64,000 nt of DNA, taken from contig RPFO01000594.1 in NCBI GenBank assembly GCA_009746045.1, positions 354,501 through 418,500 on the forward strand. Direction: 5' to 3'. The position numbers were made by a program, and so were the translations under genes. Below, piece after piece: positions 20,965-32,608 of this stretch. This DNA comes from Mesostigma viride. Its lineage: Eukaryota > Streptophyta > Mesostigmatophyceae > Mesostigmatales > Mesostigmataceae. The notes beneath the pieces were generated by a model, which was given only the letters and a program-made list of their open reading frames with translations, was not told the DNA's origin and made no database searches. Every line of letters starts with the position of its first letter. Positions within the stretch are counted from its first letter, which is position 1.

Positions 20965-23110
20965 ATGACATGCAGTGTTACGACCACGACGGGAACCCAT
21001 CTGAGACTCACCCAGCCAGGTGTGGGTCCAGCGCGGCGCGGAGCCTGTGCAGCATCATGCGCAATGATGAAGACCTTCAGCGCGGCGCTCTGGAGGCAGG
21101 CACCCCGATATGTAGTTACCGGGGTCAGCAGCAGAGCCGTTCTTGTACAGCATGACTCGGATGGCCGTCTGGCACTCAGCAGGCGGCCGGAGGCTCATGA
21201 GATCGAGAGCAGGACACGGTTGCAGAACGCCAGCAGAAGATCCCTCACCGCCGGGTCAGGGCTGGTCTTCAGCAGCTCAGCAGAAAGGTGGTCGGCACCG
21301 ACCGCCGCGTCGTACCGCAGGCGAGCAAGGGCGCCGTCCAATTCCTTCAAAGTGAAGGGGTGGACGACGCCGTTGGTGGCATTGAAGGCAGCCCTCCTGC
21401 AAGGCGGGAACTTGATAGTCCGCGGCCGAGGAGGGGGGCGCAGGCAGCGGGGGTGGTCCGGCAACACCGAGACGGGCGGCCGTCTCGGGGTGAAGCGGCG
21501 GGGGGGGGGGGGGGCGCGAGCCCCACCTGTCAAGGAAACATTGTGGGCCAACCAGAGGTCAAGGCTGACCGGCGCCGTGCCGCGTCCCCCGTGTGCTCCA
21601 CCGGGGTGCGCTGCCGCCGGCCGCCGAGCCGGTCGAGGTGGTAGCACATGTACTTGCCCTGTTGCGAGCTTGGCAGGCCTTGGCATATCTGCGATGCACT
21701 GCATGGGCCGCCTCTGCGTCCTGAGCGTGTGCGTAGGCCTCCACAAGGGCGGCCTTGAGCACCGGTTTCTGCAGCGGGTCCCGGTTACGCTTGAGGCGGT
21801 GCCGGGCAGCCAAGACCTTGGGGTCCTGGCGGTAGAGCGGGCCGGGCCGGGCGTCGGCGGGGCATGACCGGCAGGTGCCGCGCGGCCGGGCCGCCAGCAA
21901 CGGGGCGCGGGCCGCAAAGCCAGCAAAAATGGCGGCGTTGGAAGCACCCTGCATGGGCCAGAGTGAGGTTAATAATTTAATATCAATTGTGCGGAAACCT
22001 TTTGCCACTCGGCTTCTAATAAGGTTCCGCACAATATTATACAGCGATAGCCACTCGCTGGTGCATGGCAAGAGTGGCAAAAGGTCTCCGCACAATATTA
22101 ACCTAACTGCCAGCGCATCGACGTCCGCCTGGGCGTCCAGCCCCTCCAGGTACGCCTGTCGGCACCTGTTCCGCTCGTGCTCGGCGTCTGACCAGTCCTC
22201 AGGATCCCCCGGACCGGGCGTAGAGCAGACTAGTCAGGGCGGGCCACTGAGGCGCGGCGCTCGGGAACATGGAACCGGCGCGCCGATCGAATGGTCGCGC
22301 GCACCAACCGGTGGTCAGAGCACATGCCGTGGGCGTGTCGAACACGTACTGACGGGTGTCCAGAACCGAAGTGCATCTGGGCTGCCGTACCATGCACCAC
22401 GTAGTCCAGACAGGCCTGACGGTCGTTAGGCCCCCGAAAAGTGACCAATTAAGTCAGCTGCATGTGAGGGACGTTGGAAATGGCAGTTGACAGCTACCAT
22501 CCCGCTATCCCGCAAAAAGGCAGAAAACAGGGAAGTGTTGTCGTTAGCAGCCGTGCTGGCAGGCGCAAATTAAGCGACTGCCATGCAGCAGTGCCCACGG
22601 GGAGCGTGGCATTGGCGTCGAGCAGCATAACCAAAAAGTGGCGGGCCGGGGTAACCCCCACAAGGCTATGCAAGTCCTCGAAGAACTTCTGGCGTTCCAA
22701 CTCAGGTGAAACCACTATGTATGGGGTGCGTAACCCACCCGGCCCAACCGTGAGGTGGTGAACATTTAGACCTCCCCTCATGATCAACTGAGGTGAAATG
22801 TGCCACCATAAGGCGTGGGGTTAGAAACTGTAGCGTGCTGAGGCTGGCAGCTGCCAGCGGCGAACACAAAAGGCCAACACCACCTTGGCCTGGCGTCCCA
22901 TGCACTGCATGCCAGCGAAGTAAAAGCGCCACTGACCGCCTGCCAGGCGATCAGTGCGCACCGTGCCAAATGGCACCGTGCGACGATGCTCCTGCACGCC
23001 TAGAATAGACACACGGTGTGCCATGCAAAAGGCAACAAGCTCCTCTAATATACCCGGTATAGCTAATATGGTCGCCATCTGCTAGCAATGTGCGTACGTT
23101 GAAAGTTGCA
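20965..23110 (-). pseudogene. Decayed LINE: AP-type endonuclease and reverse transcriptase
   Basis: Read from right to left, the endonuclease starts with NVRTLLADGD near 23105. Then come ILGVQEHRR (active-site Glu), LLDANATLPVG near 22620, RQACLDYV near 22400 and SDHRLVRA near 22310. After a linker the reverse transcriptase begins (FTLKELDGALARLRYDAAVG, ADHLSAELLK, near 21330), continuing to a RLRAALDPHL-like and RRGRNT block near 21030-20980. Palm motifs beyond that are missing. Many frameshifts and a MITE in the linker show it is dead. Endonuclease plus RT fits a non-LTR retrotransposon; the clade is not resolved. Confidence 0.8.
21967..22103. mobile_element. MITE with 32-bp inverted ends
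   Basis: Left and right ends are inverted copies: GGTTAAT, TTGTGCGGA and CCTTTTGCCACTC on the left, GAGTGGCAAAAGG, TCCGCACAA and ATTAACC on the right. Small differences include a 14-bp AT insertion in the left arm. It is 137 bp long and interrupts the LINE linker between endonuclease and RT. The exact target duplication is unclear. Confidence 0.75.
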
Positions 23111-23201
23111 ACTTAGGGCCAAGGATGCCTGCTGGCACAACAGGGGAGAACGGCGACGGATGATGGGGGTGGATGCAGCGGAAGGTGCACTAGGAAGTCG
23201 G

Positions 23202-23600
23202 GTTCTGAGATTTTTCTCAGGAATCCTGAGATTTCCTGATTTTTTTCTCAGGATTCCTGAGATTTTCTCAGGACTTCCTGAGATTTCCTGATTTTTTTCT
23301 CAGGATATCAGGAGAAATCCTGAGAAACCCTGAGATTTTTCTCAGGATTCCTGATATTATATCAGGACTTTCTCCTGAGAATCTTGAGAAGTGCCTGAGA
23401 TTTTTCTCGCCACACACTGAGAAACACTGAGAATCCTAAAAAAATCCTGAGAAATCCTGAGATCCTGAGAAAACCCGCTGAATCAGAAAAAATCAGGAAA
23501 ATCAGGACACTTAGCATGGCACAAAAAATCAGGAAAATCAGGACACTTAGCATGGCACAAAAAATCAGGAAAATCAGGACACTGAGCATGACACTTGAGA
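23202..23600. repeat. CACTA subterminal repeat array, left
   Basis: Dense copies of CTCAGGATTCCTGAGA-type words occur in both orientations, then three near-identical 33-bp units around CAGGACACTTAGCATGGCAC at 23505-23590. The words are self-complementary, so the single strand could fold into many small hairpins. This is the likely binding platform for the element's own protein. Confidence 0.85.
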
Positions 23601-23756
23601 ACTCTCAAGTGCATGAAGACAGGACACTTATGCAATATATGTGGATGCAGAAATGATGCAGTTGACACACATGTTCATTGGAAATAAATAAATATAAGTG
23701 TGACAAGCACACAACAAGTTACATCAATCCATCATTACATTATATTAGGAATATAA

Positions 23757-26700
23757 TCAATCCCACTCCTCATCAGTGTATGCAGCACTGTCAGAGTCCG
23801 CATAATTTACTACCACACGTTGCCTCTCACTTCTCCTTTGTGTGGGAATGCATGCCTCACCGTCGCTGCTCAGCGACAAATCACTAGCAATGTCATCAGG
23901 GCTTGATGCGCTGCCACTAGCCGCTGCCATGGACTTGCCAGCAATGCTCTTGCCACGCGAGCGGTTTGGTGCAGCGGCTGTGTGTGTTTCTACCAATGTG
24001 TCCGCAGTGCGCTTGCCACGCGAGCGGCTTGGTGCAGTGGTTGCTTGTGGTTCTACCAATGTGCCAACAGTGCGCTTGCCACGTGAGCGCCTTGGTGCAG
24101 TGGTTGCTTGTGGCTCTACCAATGTGCCAACAGTGCGCTTGCCACGTGAGCGATTAGGTGCAGTGGTTGCTTGTGGCTCCGCAGCCATGCGTGCAGTGGT
24201 TGCTTGTGGATCTATGGGTGCAGTGCGATTACCTTGTGAACGACCTCGTGTTGTCATGTCTCTTCGCTTAACACACAGTGTCACCTTGCGCTGCAGGTTC
24301 ATATCAGCATACACGTCTGTGGTTCTCAGCTGAGCACCTGCAGCACGGGATAATACATGCTGGGCTGCACTACACGTTTCCTTTACCATTTGCCACGGCA
24401 ATTTACAGTGCACGATGGCTATCTCAGGTGCATACTCTGGATCAACTACAAAACCAACTGAACATACACTCCCGGGAAGGACTAAAGCATCCTGCTTGGG
24501 CGCTCGCTCCCCTAAAGGTATAAGCGTCAATCCCTCTAAAGGGAGCTCTTTCACAGAACCGACATCAAACAGAGCGACCTTTAAAAGAACTTGCCTACTC
24601 CATCCTTCCGTCGGGGCACGGAGGAAACTATGCAGAATGTGTGTGATGCGGCCATACCTAACCCCCTCTTTACCATAAACCATTACTCCTGAGTTGCGAT
24701 GGCGAACAGTTTGTCGAAGGTCGGCGACTGCAGTTCGGTAATTGCTGCCATTGATGTGGATTGAGTCATGCTCGTCACAAGCAGGCTCCATGCCACACAC
24801 CGCCGCCGTAATCATCGTGGGGAGGCGTGGCTCCTGGTTTTGCGTGATCCATTGCTTCAACCACGCCAGGTTGCCAACGTGAACGAGCCGACGCCTGCAA
24901 GTGACAAAGGCGAATAACGTACATCACATTGCAAAATCAATTAAACATACAATTAAACATAGTTGTCCCACTTCATAAATTATCAACATAGTGAAAAAAA
25001 GCATCTTCATCATTGCATGCACAACCAGATATTGCGTGTAGACAAGGACATAAGAATGTCACTGTGAAATCTAGAAAATCAACCACATTAAGCACGAGTA
25101 AGCAAATCAGAAGAATGCAGGAAACATATGATAATCCTATGTACATGCGTTGCAAGATTACACCCTCCTTTCGGCTGAACTGAATTAAAATTACCAATGC
25201 GAGGGTGTACAAATGTAGCATCGGTTTCTACAAGAAACTCACCAGAATTCAATTCCATATCCGGGCTCGTATGTTGCATGCTGAAGTGCAAATTCCAGGA
25301 GTAACTGTAAGGCCTCAAGCTGCTCGACCTCAGAGAGAGTATATGCTTGTTGACGAAAGCGCTTGCTCGGCAGAATACACTTGGACGGATCAGTTTCCAG
25401 AATGTCCCACACAGACGGGAAGCCTTGACCCTGAAAAAAAAAACACATGAACCAAATAGAAAAAAAAGAACGTAAGTACATGTTTTGCATACACTTAACC
25501 TGCTAGAAACACTCGCTGAAACATGGGAAATGTGCATGCAGCCAAGCAAACACGAAGTTTGTTTAAAAAACTTACCCACACAGTCTGGCGCGTGAAGTAG
25601 CTCAGGATGTTTAATGCCTCGAAGTCCATGAAGAAGTTTCCCATGGAGCATTCCACGTTCTTGTTTGACAATGGCCCAGAAGTAATCACCGCCATCTGGC
25701 GCTCACCCCATGTCATGCTCCTGCCATCAGGCAGGCCAGCATACCGGATCTGTTCCGCCAAGTGAGATGCAGCATGGACTGATCTTGACATTTCTGACGC
25801 TGGCATAACACACTCTAATGCTACCACCGCACGCACCATCATTTCGCCCACTTCGACTAACTGCGATTGAGTGAGACACCTTGCTGAAAATACAGCATTA
25901 AAGGCCACAGACAGCTGGACAAATGCCGCGCGGGCATCCGGATGCAAACGATTGCGCAACACGACCGGCAACAACAGACACAGTACTTGTTCTTGTCACT
26001 TGTTTTCATCGTCTCATCGCTTTTCCCGTCAGCGGCTAGTCCGTGGTACCGCCCAGGCACATAGTCTGGGAGGCGGTCGAACGCCTTTTCCACCTCTGCA
26101 TTCAACAGAAACATGGTATGATACACAGATGTAAACGATCACATTGACAATTTGATTAGAAAATTATGTCAGAGGCGAATTCTCAGAGTGGCCAAACACT
26201 GTCAGCCCAAATGCTCCGGCAAATCCTGACACTAACCCCATAAATAGTTATTGAAAAAATGAAAGGAAGTCTTACAAGCAACATGTTTACCCTAACAAGG
26301 GCACTTGGTTTGATGTGGTACACAGAAATCTCTAATGACAGTGGACTACGTCATGGGATCTATGGACCAACACAGCAATTAAGCAATCTTGGCAGATGAC
26401 AACATGAAACACTTATATAAAATACCAACAAACAACATCCAAACCAATTCCAATAAAAAAGCATATACACATCCACAGACATACCACGGGTGGCCGCTTT
26501 CTCCTCCGACGTGAGTTGACATGGTGGATGTCGAGAGTTTTTTTTAATGCTTATTGTCCGGACACCGTTCTTCGCCACTTTCTCCACCTCTTCCGTGGTA
26601 ACCCAGAGCTCCTGATTAAGGCCCAGTTGTTGCAGCCTTGCTCGAACAGCAGGGTATGAGCTTTCCCTGCACATAATAAAAAAGGCCACAAAGGACAACA

Positions 26701-28401
26701 CAATATCAACGAAACGCACAATCAATAATCAATCAACAAGTATGTAACAAAAATTTGTCCCTTGCATATGACAAAGTTTACAAACTGCACACTAGAAAAA
26801 AAAAGAACACTGTCGCGTGCTACTTACCGCTGGTGCAGTTGACTATCCGGAGCAGGCAGTTCGGGCCAAGGTGAAATTCATCCACCAGATGTCGAATTAA
26901 CAGCTTGGTCCAGTACGGCAGCTTGCCGAATATTTCAGGTTGCACCCCCAACTCTTCCCGACAATATTTCAGGTACCCATCATAATCCATTTCTGGAGGG
27001 GCAGCTCCAGTCCCGGATGGTCGCGCAGGGTCACCTTCCTTCAAAAGCGTAGAGTGCCCTAAGTACACAAGCTTCCCATTGGAAAAAAAAGTTGCTTCCC
27101 ATTCTGGCCCATGTAACATGCAGCCGCAGTATCCAGCATCTGGGATGTTTAGTGACTTTGCAAAAGCTGGGTAGTCGTGGATTACCCACAGTAGGAGCGC
27201 CTGCAGGCGCACAGGTTGTAACTGGCCGCCCTGGTCATCCACGATGTCGCATACATAAAAACCATTCCACATCGCCACAAGCTCATCAACCGCCAACTCC
27301 CAGTACACCTGCATTCTTTTTGGAGCCTTGCCCTTGGCGGCACTTATCAGCAGAACCATAGGTGAGAAGTTCTTGTTGACAAATACCCACTCAGGTAAAT
27401 TGTAGCAAGCCATAAAAGCTGGCCAGCAAGAATAGTTTCCCATAAAGCTACGCGGACACACTCCGTCAACCGCCATCCCGAATATAAGATTACGCAGCTC
27501 AGTACGAAACTGCGGGTAAAGATTTTTTACATGTTGTACAGCCGGACAGTCTGCAAAAAGAAACAGGCAAGGAAAGAACAAACCACAGAGAATGCATTGA
27601 AGCAACGGTAAGAAATACAGATACATCACTTAACACGACACTGACCTTGCCAGGCAAGATTCAATAGCAAGATTCAGGGTTACTAACGTTCTAGCTCTAC
27701 ATACCAAAGTAACGCGGCGTTGTGTAACTCTATCGGCAAGCAAAGATAAAAAAAAACAAGCAATGGCCAGATGTAGAGGCTATGGATTACGAACCTTTGA
27801 CTCCGTCGACAGTCCGCGTCGGCGAATCTGCATCCTTGTTTTCTTTCTCTCCTGCATACCTCAGTGCCATTGACATCTTCTCCATTCTGAACCAGCCCCG
27901 AACCCTGTCCAGCAAAGAAAAAACTCTGACTTGCCGATAGGGCTTCCTCGTATTAATCACCATGCCGTCTGTGTCTGTGTATATCTCATAACGAGGTTCG
28001 GCGCACTTTGGGCACTGCTGGAGATCCTTATCTTTGTAAACATAATCGTCACACTTGCACGCATCGTATACTTTATACGTCAAGCCCAAGTCTCGCAACA
28101 GGCGTCTAGCCGCCTCAACAGAAGCCGGCAAGACATTGCCAGGTGGTAGGAGAGAACTAAAAAGGGCCAGCTGTGCGTCCGCGAACTTCCGAGTACAACC
28201 TCCTTGGCCCCATTGCGTTAGCAATTGTAGGGCCGCCACAACAGCTGGAACGTTAGATCCTGGGTATAAAGGCGTCTCCAAATGTACTCTGTTTGCAGCA
28301 GCATCGAAATTCCGGGCGAATTCCATAGCTGCCTCAGGCCCAGTTCGGTACTCATCGGCCCATCCCTCCATGAGGAAGTCGTCAAGGCCTTGTTCCTCCA
28401 T
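23757..28401 (-). CDS. CACTA TNP2-like transposase, multi-exon
   Basis: The ATG at 28401 opens exon 1, with a zinc-ribbon-like CKCDDYVYKDKDLQQCPKC. Exon 2 (about 27554-26828) is the Transposase_21 core: LIFGMAVDGVCPRSFMGNYS, then NLPEWVFVNKNF, ALLLWVIHDYPAF and YCGCMLHG. Short exons follow at about 26670-26489 and 26101-25500; the latter includes LLPVVLRNRLHP-type sequence of the DUF4218 region with SNKNVECSMGNF. Another is at 25432-25249, and the last runs from 24896 to the stop at 23757. Introns have GT-AG ends, for example GTAAGTAGC at 26828. The C-terminal exon carries four 20-residue repeats around RSRGKRTVGTLVEPQATTAP and an acidic tail. Exon borders are my reading. Frames look open throughout, so the gene may be functional. 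Confidence 0.78.
25161..25207. mobile_element. 47-bp relic of the MITE family seen at 41278-41730
   Basis: It starts CACCCTC, ends GAGGGTG and is flanked by TA on both sides. Its interior (GGCTGAACTGAATTAAAATT, then ACCAATGCG) matches the right end of the MITE at 41690-41730. It sits in an intron of the CACTA transposase. Almost all of the interior has been lost. Confidence 0.7.
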
Positions 28402-28433
28402 GGTTGAAAATCGCTAAACAACCAATGATGGCA

Positions 28434-28515
28434 GCAGCAACGGGGACGGCCCGCGGCCGCCTTGCCGCGGGCCCTCCCCGTTGCTGCCGCCATGGCTACC
28501 ATGGCGGCAGCAACG
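28434..28515 (-). promoter_or_regulatory. Two mutually exclusive GC-rich hairpins in the transposase leader
   Basis: Segment A (28434-28457) pairs with A' (28464-28487) over 24 bp with one mismatch. Alternatively, the end of A' (28479-28495) pairs perfectly over 17 bp with a third segment at 28499-28515 around a 3-nt loop. The shared segment can pair with only one side at a time. It lies 33-114 bp upstream of the transposase ATG at 28401, so it would be in the mRNA leader or the promoter. The arrangement recalls attenuators, but a regulatory role is inference. Confidence 0.6.
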
Positions 28516-28519
28516 AGGT

Positions 28520-29186
28520 GTTTTCGTGGCCCCCGGCTGTGTCCTTGCATGCCTAAAACGCAAAGGAACGAAGGGGCACCGACCGCGTCTGACTGTCGAG
28601 CTAGCCAACGGACCGCGTGGGCCATTCCCGCGGCTAGGTATGCGTCAGTTATGTTAACCCTCCAATTTGCCGGGTAATCTATGTAACCGCAGCTTCTTGA
28701 TGCGGATTCAATCCTACTCAAACATGATGTCACCTTTGCACCGTTAACCATGGCAGTGAGAGGCCCGAATCCGATACTTTGCGCCTTATTAGCCCCTTAG
28801 CCTGTCAACGTCACACCAGTGTGTGACCACCTTCATTCAGGATTCGGTGATACTTATTTCTTATTTCACCTCTCTGGTTTCTAATTGGATACTAAATATA
28901 CCGATTTCCCCGAATCCGATACTTTGCGCCATGGCGTTCAGATCAGCAGGATTCGCTCCTAAAGTAAGATCCTGTCGACTTCCGCCGGGAGAGATGATTG
29001 ACGGTAGATGGGCCAAGATCGGACGGAGTTCCTTTTTGCCGCGCAAAATTGACACCCGCAATTAGCACAGTGCCGTTGTGCGGATTCAAAACTTGCGCCT
29101 TGTCATTAAGAAATGACAACGGCGCCAAGGATGGAGCACGCAAACGCGTTAATGTCGGCTGGGGGTGGTCTGGTTAGTGGGGAAGA
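28520..29186. other. Bidirectional intergenic region of the CACTA element
   Basis: This lies between the divergent starts of the transposase (28401, minus) and the second gene (29187, plus). Two copies of CCCGAATCCGATACTTTGCGCC occur in part (28766-28786 and 28909-28930), a direct repeat of about 20 bp. It is the natural place for promoters of both genes. No TATA box is obvious. Confidence 0.5.
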
Positions 29187-32100
29187 ATGGTGGCCGCCGA
29201 TCCAGTAAAGTGGGCAAAATTTCGTGCCGCCAAGTCCGTAGAACTACACCCTCTGAAGCATGTGCAAGCCGAATGTCGGCTGCGGACTCTTAGGGAAGTC
29301 GTCGCGACGCAATCGAAGGAGTGGTTGCTGGAGGGTGTAGCAAAGAAGGACCAAGATCAAGAACTGCTGAAGGATGTTTGTGCTCGGATCAAGGCGATTT
29401 GTTGTGACTTCTTACCAGCACTGGCCCAGGACGAGTTAAATGATGCAAAGGCCTTGTACTCTGCAGCCGTTGCGGCGGAGAGCAGCAGGAAACTGAATGA
29501 AGTCCTGAACGGACCGACAGGGGCGACAACCGCAGTGAAGCCATCTCTCCCCGATCCTCCTGCTTTGGAACCGCCTGAAGCGATAGTTGAAAGGGAGCTA
29601 GCGAGGCGTCTATACATCCGAAAGCACGAGGCGCAGCTAGCGGCAAAGAGAGCTGCCAACAGAGTGGCTAAGGCTGAACAGCAACGTGCCCCGCTTGCCT
29701 GCGTAACCAACCAGCCCAAGCAGGTAATTAAACAAAGAATACTCATGAACTGCCGTGTCTTGGTATGCATGCGTTGTGTATGACGAGTGCAGTCAGCAAT
29801 CTGTAGTGCAACCGTACTTTCTACTCGCCGTATGGCCATCGATAGTTTTCTGATCGAGTGCATGATTATGTTCCTTCGGATGCTGTGCTTTGTTCTTCAT
29901 GGTGAACACCACAGCTGGGCGTCCAAAAAGCAAAGAAAACTGCAACCGGCAAGTCGTCCTCAAAAGCCAAGCCTGCTGCAGTCACCGCCGGGACCATGCA
30001 GCTGCCTGCAAGCCTCGAGGCTGAAAGGGCCGCCAAGATTGCAGCTTTGCAGGCCCAAATCGACGCTATCAATGCGCAGTTCGACCAGCAGATGAGCGCC
30101 GTGCCGGCACCCACTCTCGTGGCCATGCCACCACCACCCATGCCAGGCTGTCCATCTGCCCCCGTGCTGGCACGTAAGTTCCCTTTTTTTCCCCTTTGGT
30201 ATACGGGCCTTACTGTTGCATGCTTCATGGAAACTTACAACGTATCAATTTGCCTGTATTTACCCTTCAACTTTGTGCATTATTATCTTTATGAAGTCCC
30301 ACACGTTTTTTTGTGTATATTGGTTTTCTTTGTGTTTCATTCAAGCTGACTTTTGACTTCTTTAATTGCATGGGTCTTTCCTTTTTCATCCAGCCGTGGA
30401 CCTGGCTGGCACATTGACACCGGTGCTGGTGCCCATCCTGGCACCTGAACCAGGTCCACATGTGAAGCCCCACTATTCGAAGAATTTATCGCTTCTGCTC
30501 GCATGCGAGTCTCCATGTATCGATTCAAAGGCCCTGCCCCAGCCCTGCCGGGTGGATGCATCCGAAGCCCGGCCAAAGCCCGGCCCAGCCCTGGAATCCA
30601 TGCTGGTGGCCGGTTGTGAGCCCATGCACTCCGGGGGCTGCTGGTGATGGACCTGTGACGCTGTTTCCGGTGGGCAGCTCTACTTCGCCCGTGCAGCAGG
30701 CCATTCCCTGTAAGTAATATCAGATCACTTCCAATCTGGGTTGTTTTATTCTTGTCTCTTTTTGCATTGGCATACCTGTATTTTACTTAGCAAGTATCTC
30801 AGTTTCTGCACTGACGATGCACTCTAATCTTCTTTTCGCTCAACCTTATTAAGACCTTGCTAATCGTTTGCCACCATAGCATACATAACCCCCATTCACC
30901 AGCAGCTTCCCCGTTTCCCATTTGTAAATGCATTCCCTGTTTGTTTTTATGATCCCAACAAAGTCTCTCTTTTGCAATTGATGTGTGCAGTGCCTTCGCA
31001 GGCTTCTTCGAAGAGGAAGGGCATGACACCAGCGCCAGTTTCCAAGGCCCGGCGCGGATCAACAGAGACCAAGTCCCCATCTGCAACAAAGGATCCAGTC
31101 CTGCCATCGCCGCAGCCTCTAGAAGAGAACATTGCCGTCCTTCCACAGCCGCCAACAGCACCCAAGACACGTGCTCAGTGCCCACCACCTTCAGATCTGG
31201 GGTTGATGCACTACATCAAGCAGGTGCTCCCTCAGGCCACTGTGTTGCCTCTTCCAACAGAGGTGACAACGACCACCGTACCGGTTGGCACAATCATAGC
31301 TCAAAAATGGTTGCTGAAGGCGCGCAAGCAGCTGAGATTGGGGGATGAGTTGGTGTGGGATGTAGGCCGCATTGCTATGGTCAAGCCACGGAACAAGTCC
31401 CCGTGGACGCTTGCGTTTCCTAACGAGGATGAGCCAGAATCAAGGTATTGCTTTGATCTTAGGAAATTGCACTACGGTGAGGAGGGGTCTGGCGAGCTCT
31501 CATGCATGGGTGATGTTGGACAATGTTACGGTGAACGACCTGCCTGGAAAGGCAGAAGAAACGAACACGAGTCAAGTGCCTTCCCCCCCGGATGTGCCAG
31601 CCCCACTGCCACCCTCCACGGCCGTGCCAGCCCCTCTAGCTGGCCCCACAGCTGCCACCCTCCACGGCCGTGCCAGCCCCTCCGGCCCCACTGCTGCCAC
31701 CCTACACGGCCGTGCCAGCCCCTCCGGCCCCACTGCCACCCTCCACGGCCGTGCCAGCCCCTCCGGCCCCACTGCCACCCTCCACGGCCGTGCCAGCCCC
31801 TCCGGCCCCACTGCCACCCTCCACGGGAGGACCAGAGTCATCGGTGGAATCCGTGCTTGCCAACATGATGTTGCAGTTGAAAAAAATGCAAGAGGAGCTC
31901 GACGAGAAGAACGCCATCATCAACAAACAAGCGGAGAGATCTGCACCGACAGAATCCTGCTCAAGCCTACCAATCCCATGTGTAAGTTCCGCAGCTCCTC
32001 AGATACGGAAATGTTACCATCTTTATAATTGTGGATGCCTTGATTAGTTTGCATTGCGGTTTTGTTGTGTATTCTTTTTCTGACTACTTGCGCAACCCAA

Positions 32101-32214
32101 TGGTCCAAACTCTCTGCTGTTTGCGTGCAGGAAAATACCCCGGACAGCGCGGCACAAGCAAAACACTGCGAGCTGCTGAATGGCCAGAAGGCAGAAGGCA
32201 TGGCATCAAACTGA
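29187..32214 (+). CDS. Second CACTA gene, coiled-coil protein of unknown function
   Basis: Exon 1 (ATG 29187, donor at 29723) encodes a helical, charged protein ending CVTNQPKQ. Exon 2 (29915-30173) continues with a Lys-rich then coiled-coil stretch. Exon 3 begins at 30394. Exon 4 (from 30991) has a basic SSKRKGMTPAPVSKARRG and a folded-looking region (LMHYIKQVLPQATVLPL, VGTIIAQKWLLKARKQLRLG, PWTLAFPNEDEPESRYCFDL). A proline repeat and a coiled coil (MLQLKKMQEELDEKNAIINK) follow, with a final exon from 32132 to the stop at 32212-32214. Frames in exon 3 and in the repeat do not join cleanly, so either an intron is missed or the gene is damaged. By position it could play the role of TnpA in En/Spm, but no domain proves that. 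Confidence 0.55.
31600..31835 (+). repeat. 39-bp proline-coding tandem repeat
   Basis: Five or six copies of a 39-bp unit encode VPAPPAPLPPSTA. Two variants have longer inserts (CTAGCTGGCCCCACAG-type), which change the frame. The unit length is a multiple of three, as expected for a selected protein repeat. It lies inside the second CACTA gene, before its coiled coil. Confidence 0.85.
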
Positions 32215-32608
32215 GTCCAGCCAGTTTTGGAATAGCTGTAAGTTTTCACGATCAGGGTGCACAGGATTCCATTTTTTTGCACTACAAAGCGATTTTTTTT
32301 TCTCGTGTACGAGCGTGATTTTTTACTGTCTCATCATTTTGGATTTGGTGTACATTTGCACATCCTGCAGCCTTTCTGATTCTGGCCCTGCCTTGCTGCT
32401 TTGTCCTTCTTAATTGTGCTCCTACGTGCAGGAAGACGTAGAACGAAACATGCGGACTCTGAACAGTATGGGAGAGGCATGAGAACTCTTCTCGTGAAGA
32501 ATTGTGTGAAGATGTACACAAACTTCCCTGATTCCAAGAATGAATCAGTTTTTCCCTTTCAGCAAGACATGACTACGAATGTCAGTTGACAGCATGTTTG
32601 CTGTGGAT

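Noticed and set aside
20965-21867. 300-codon plus-strand open frame
   Set aside because: It is antisense to the LINE reverse transcriptase remnant and has GC-rich shadow composition. No family resemblance.
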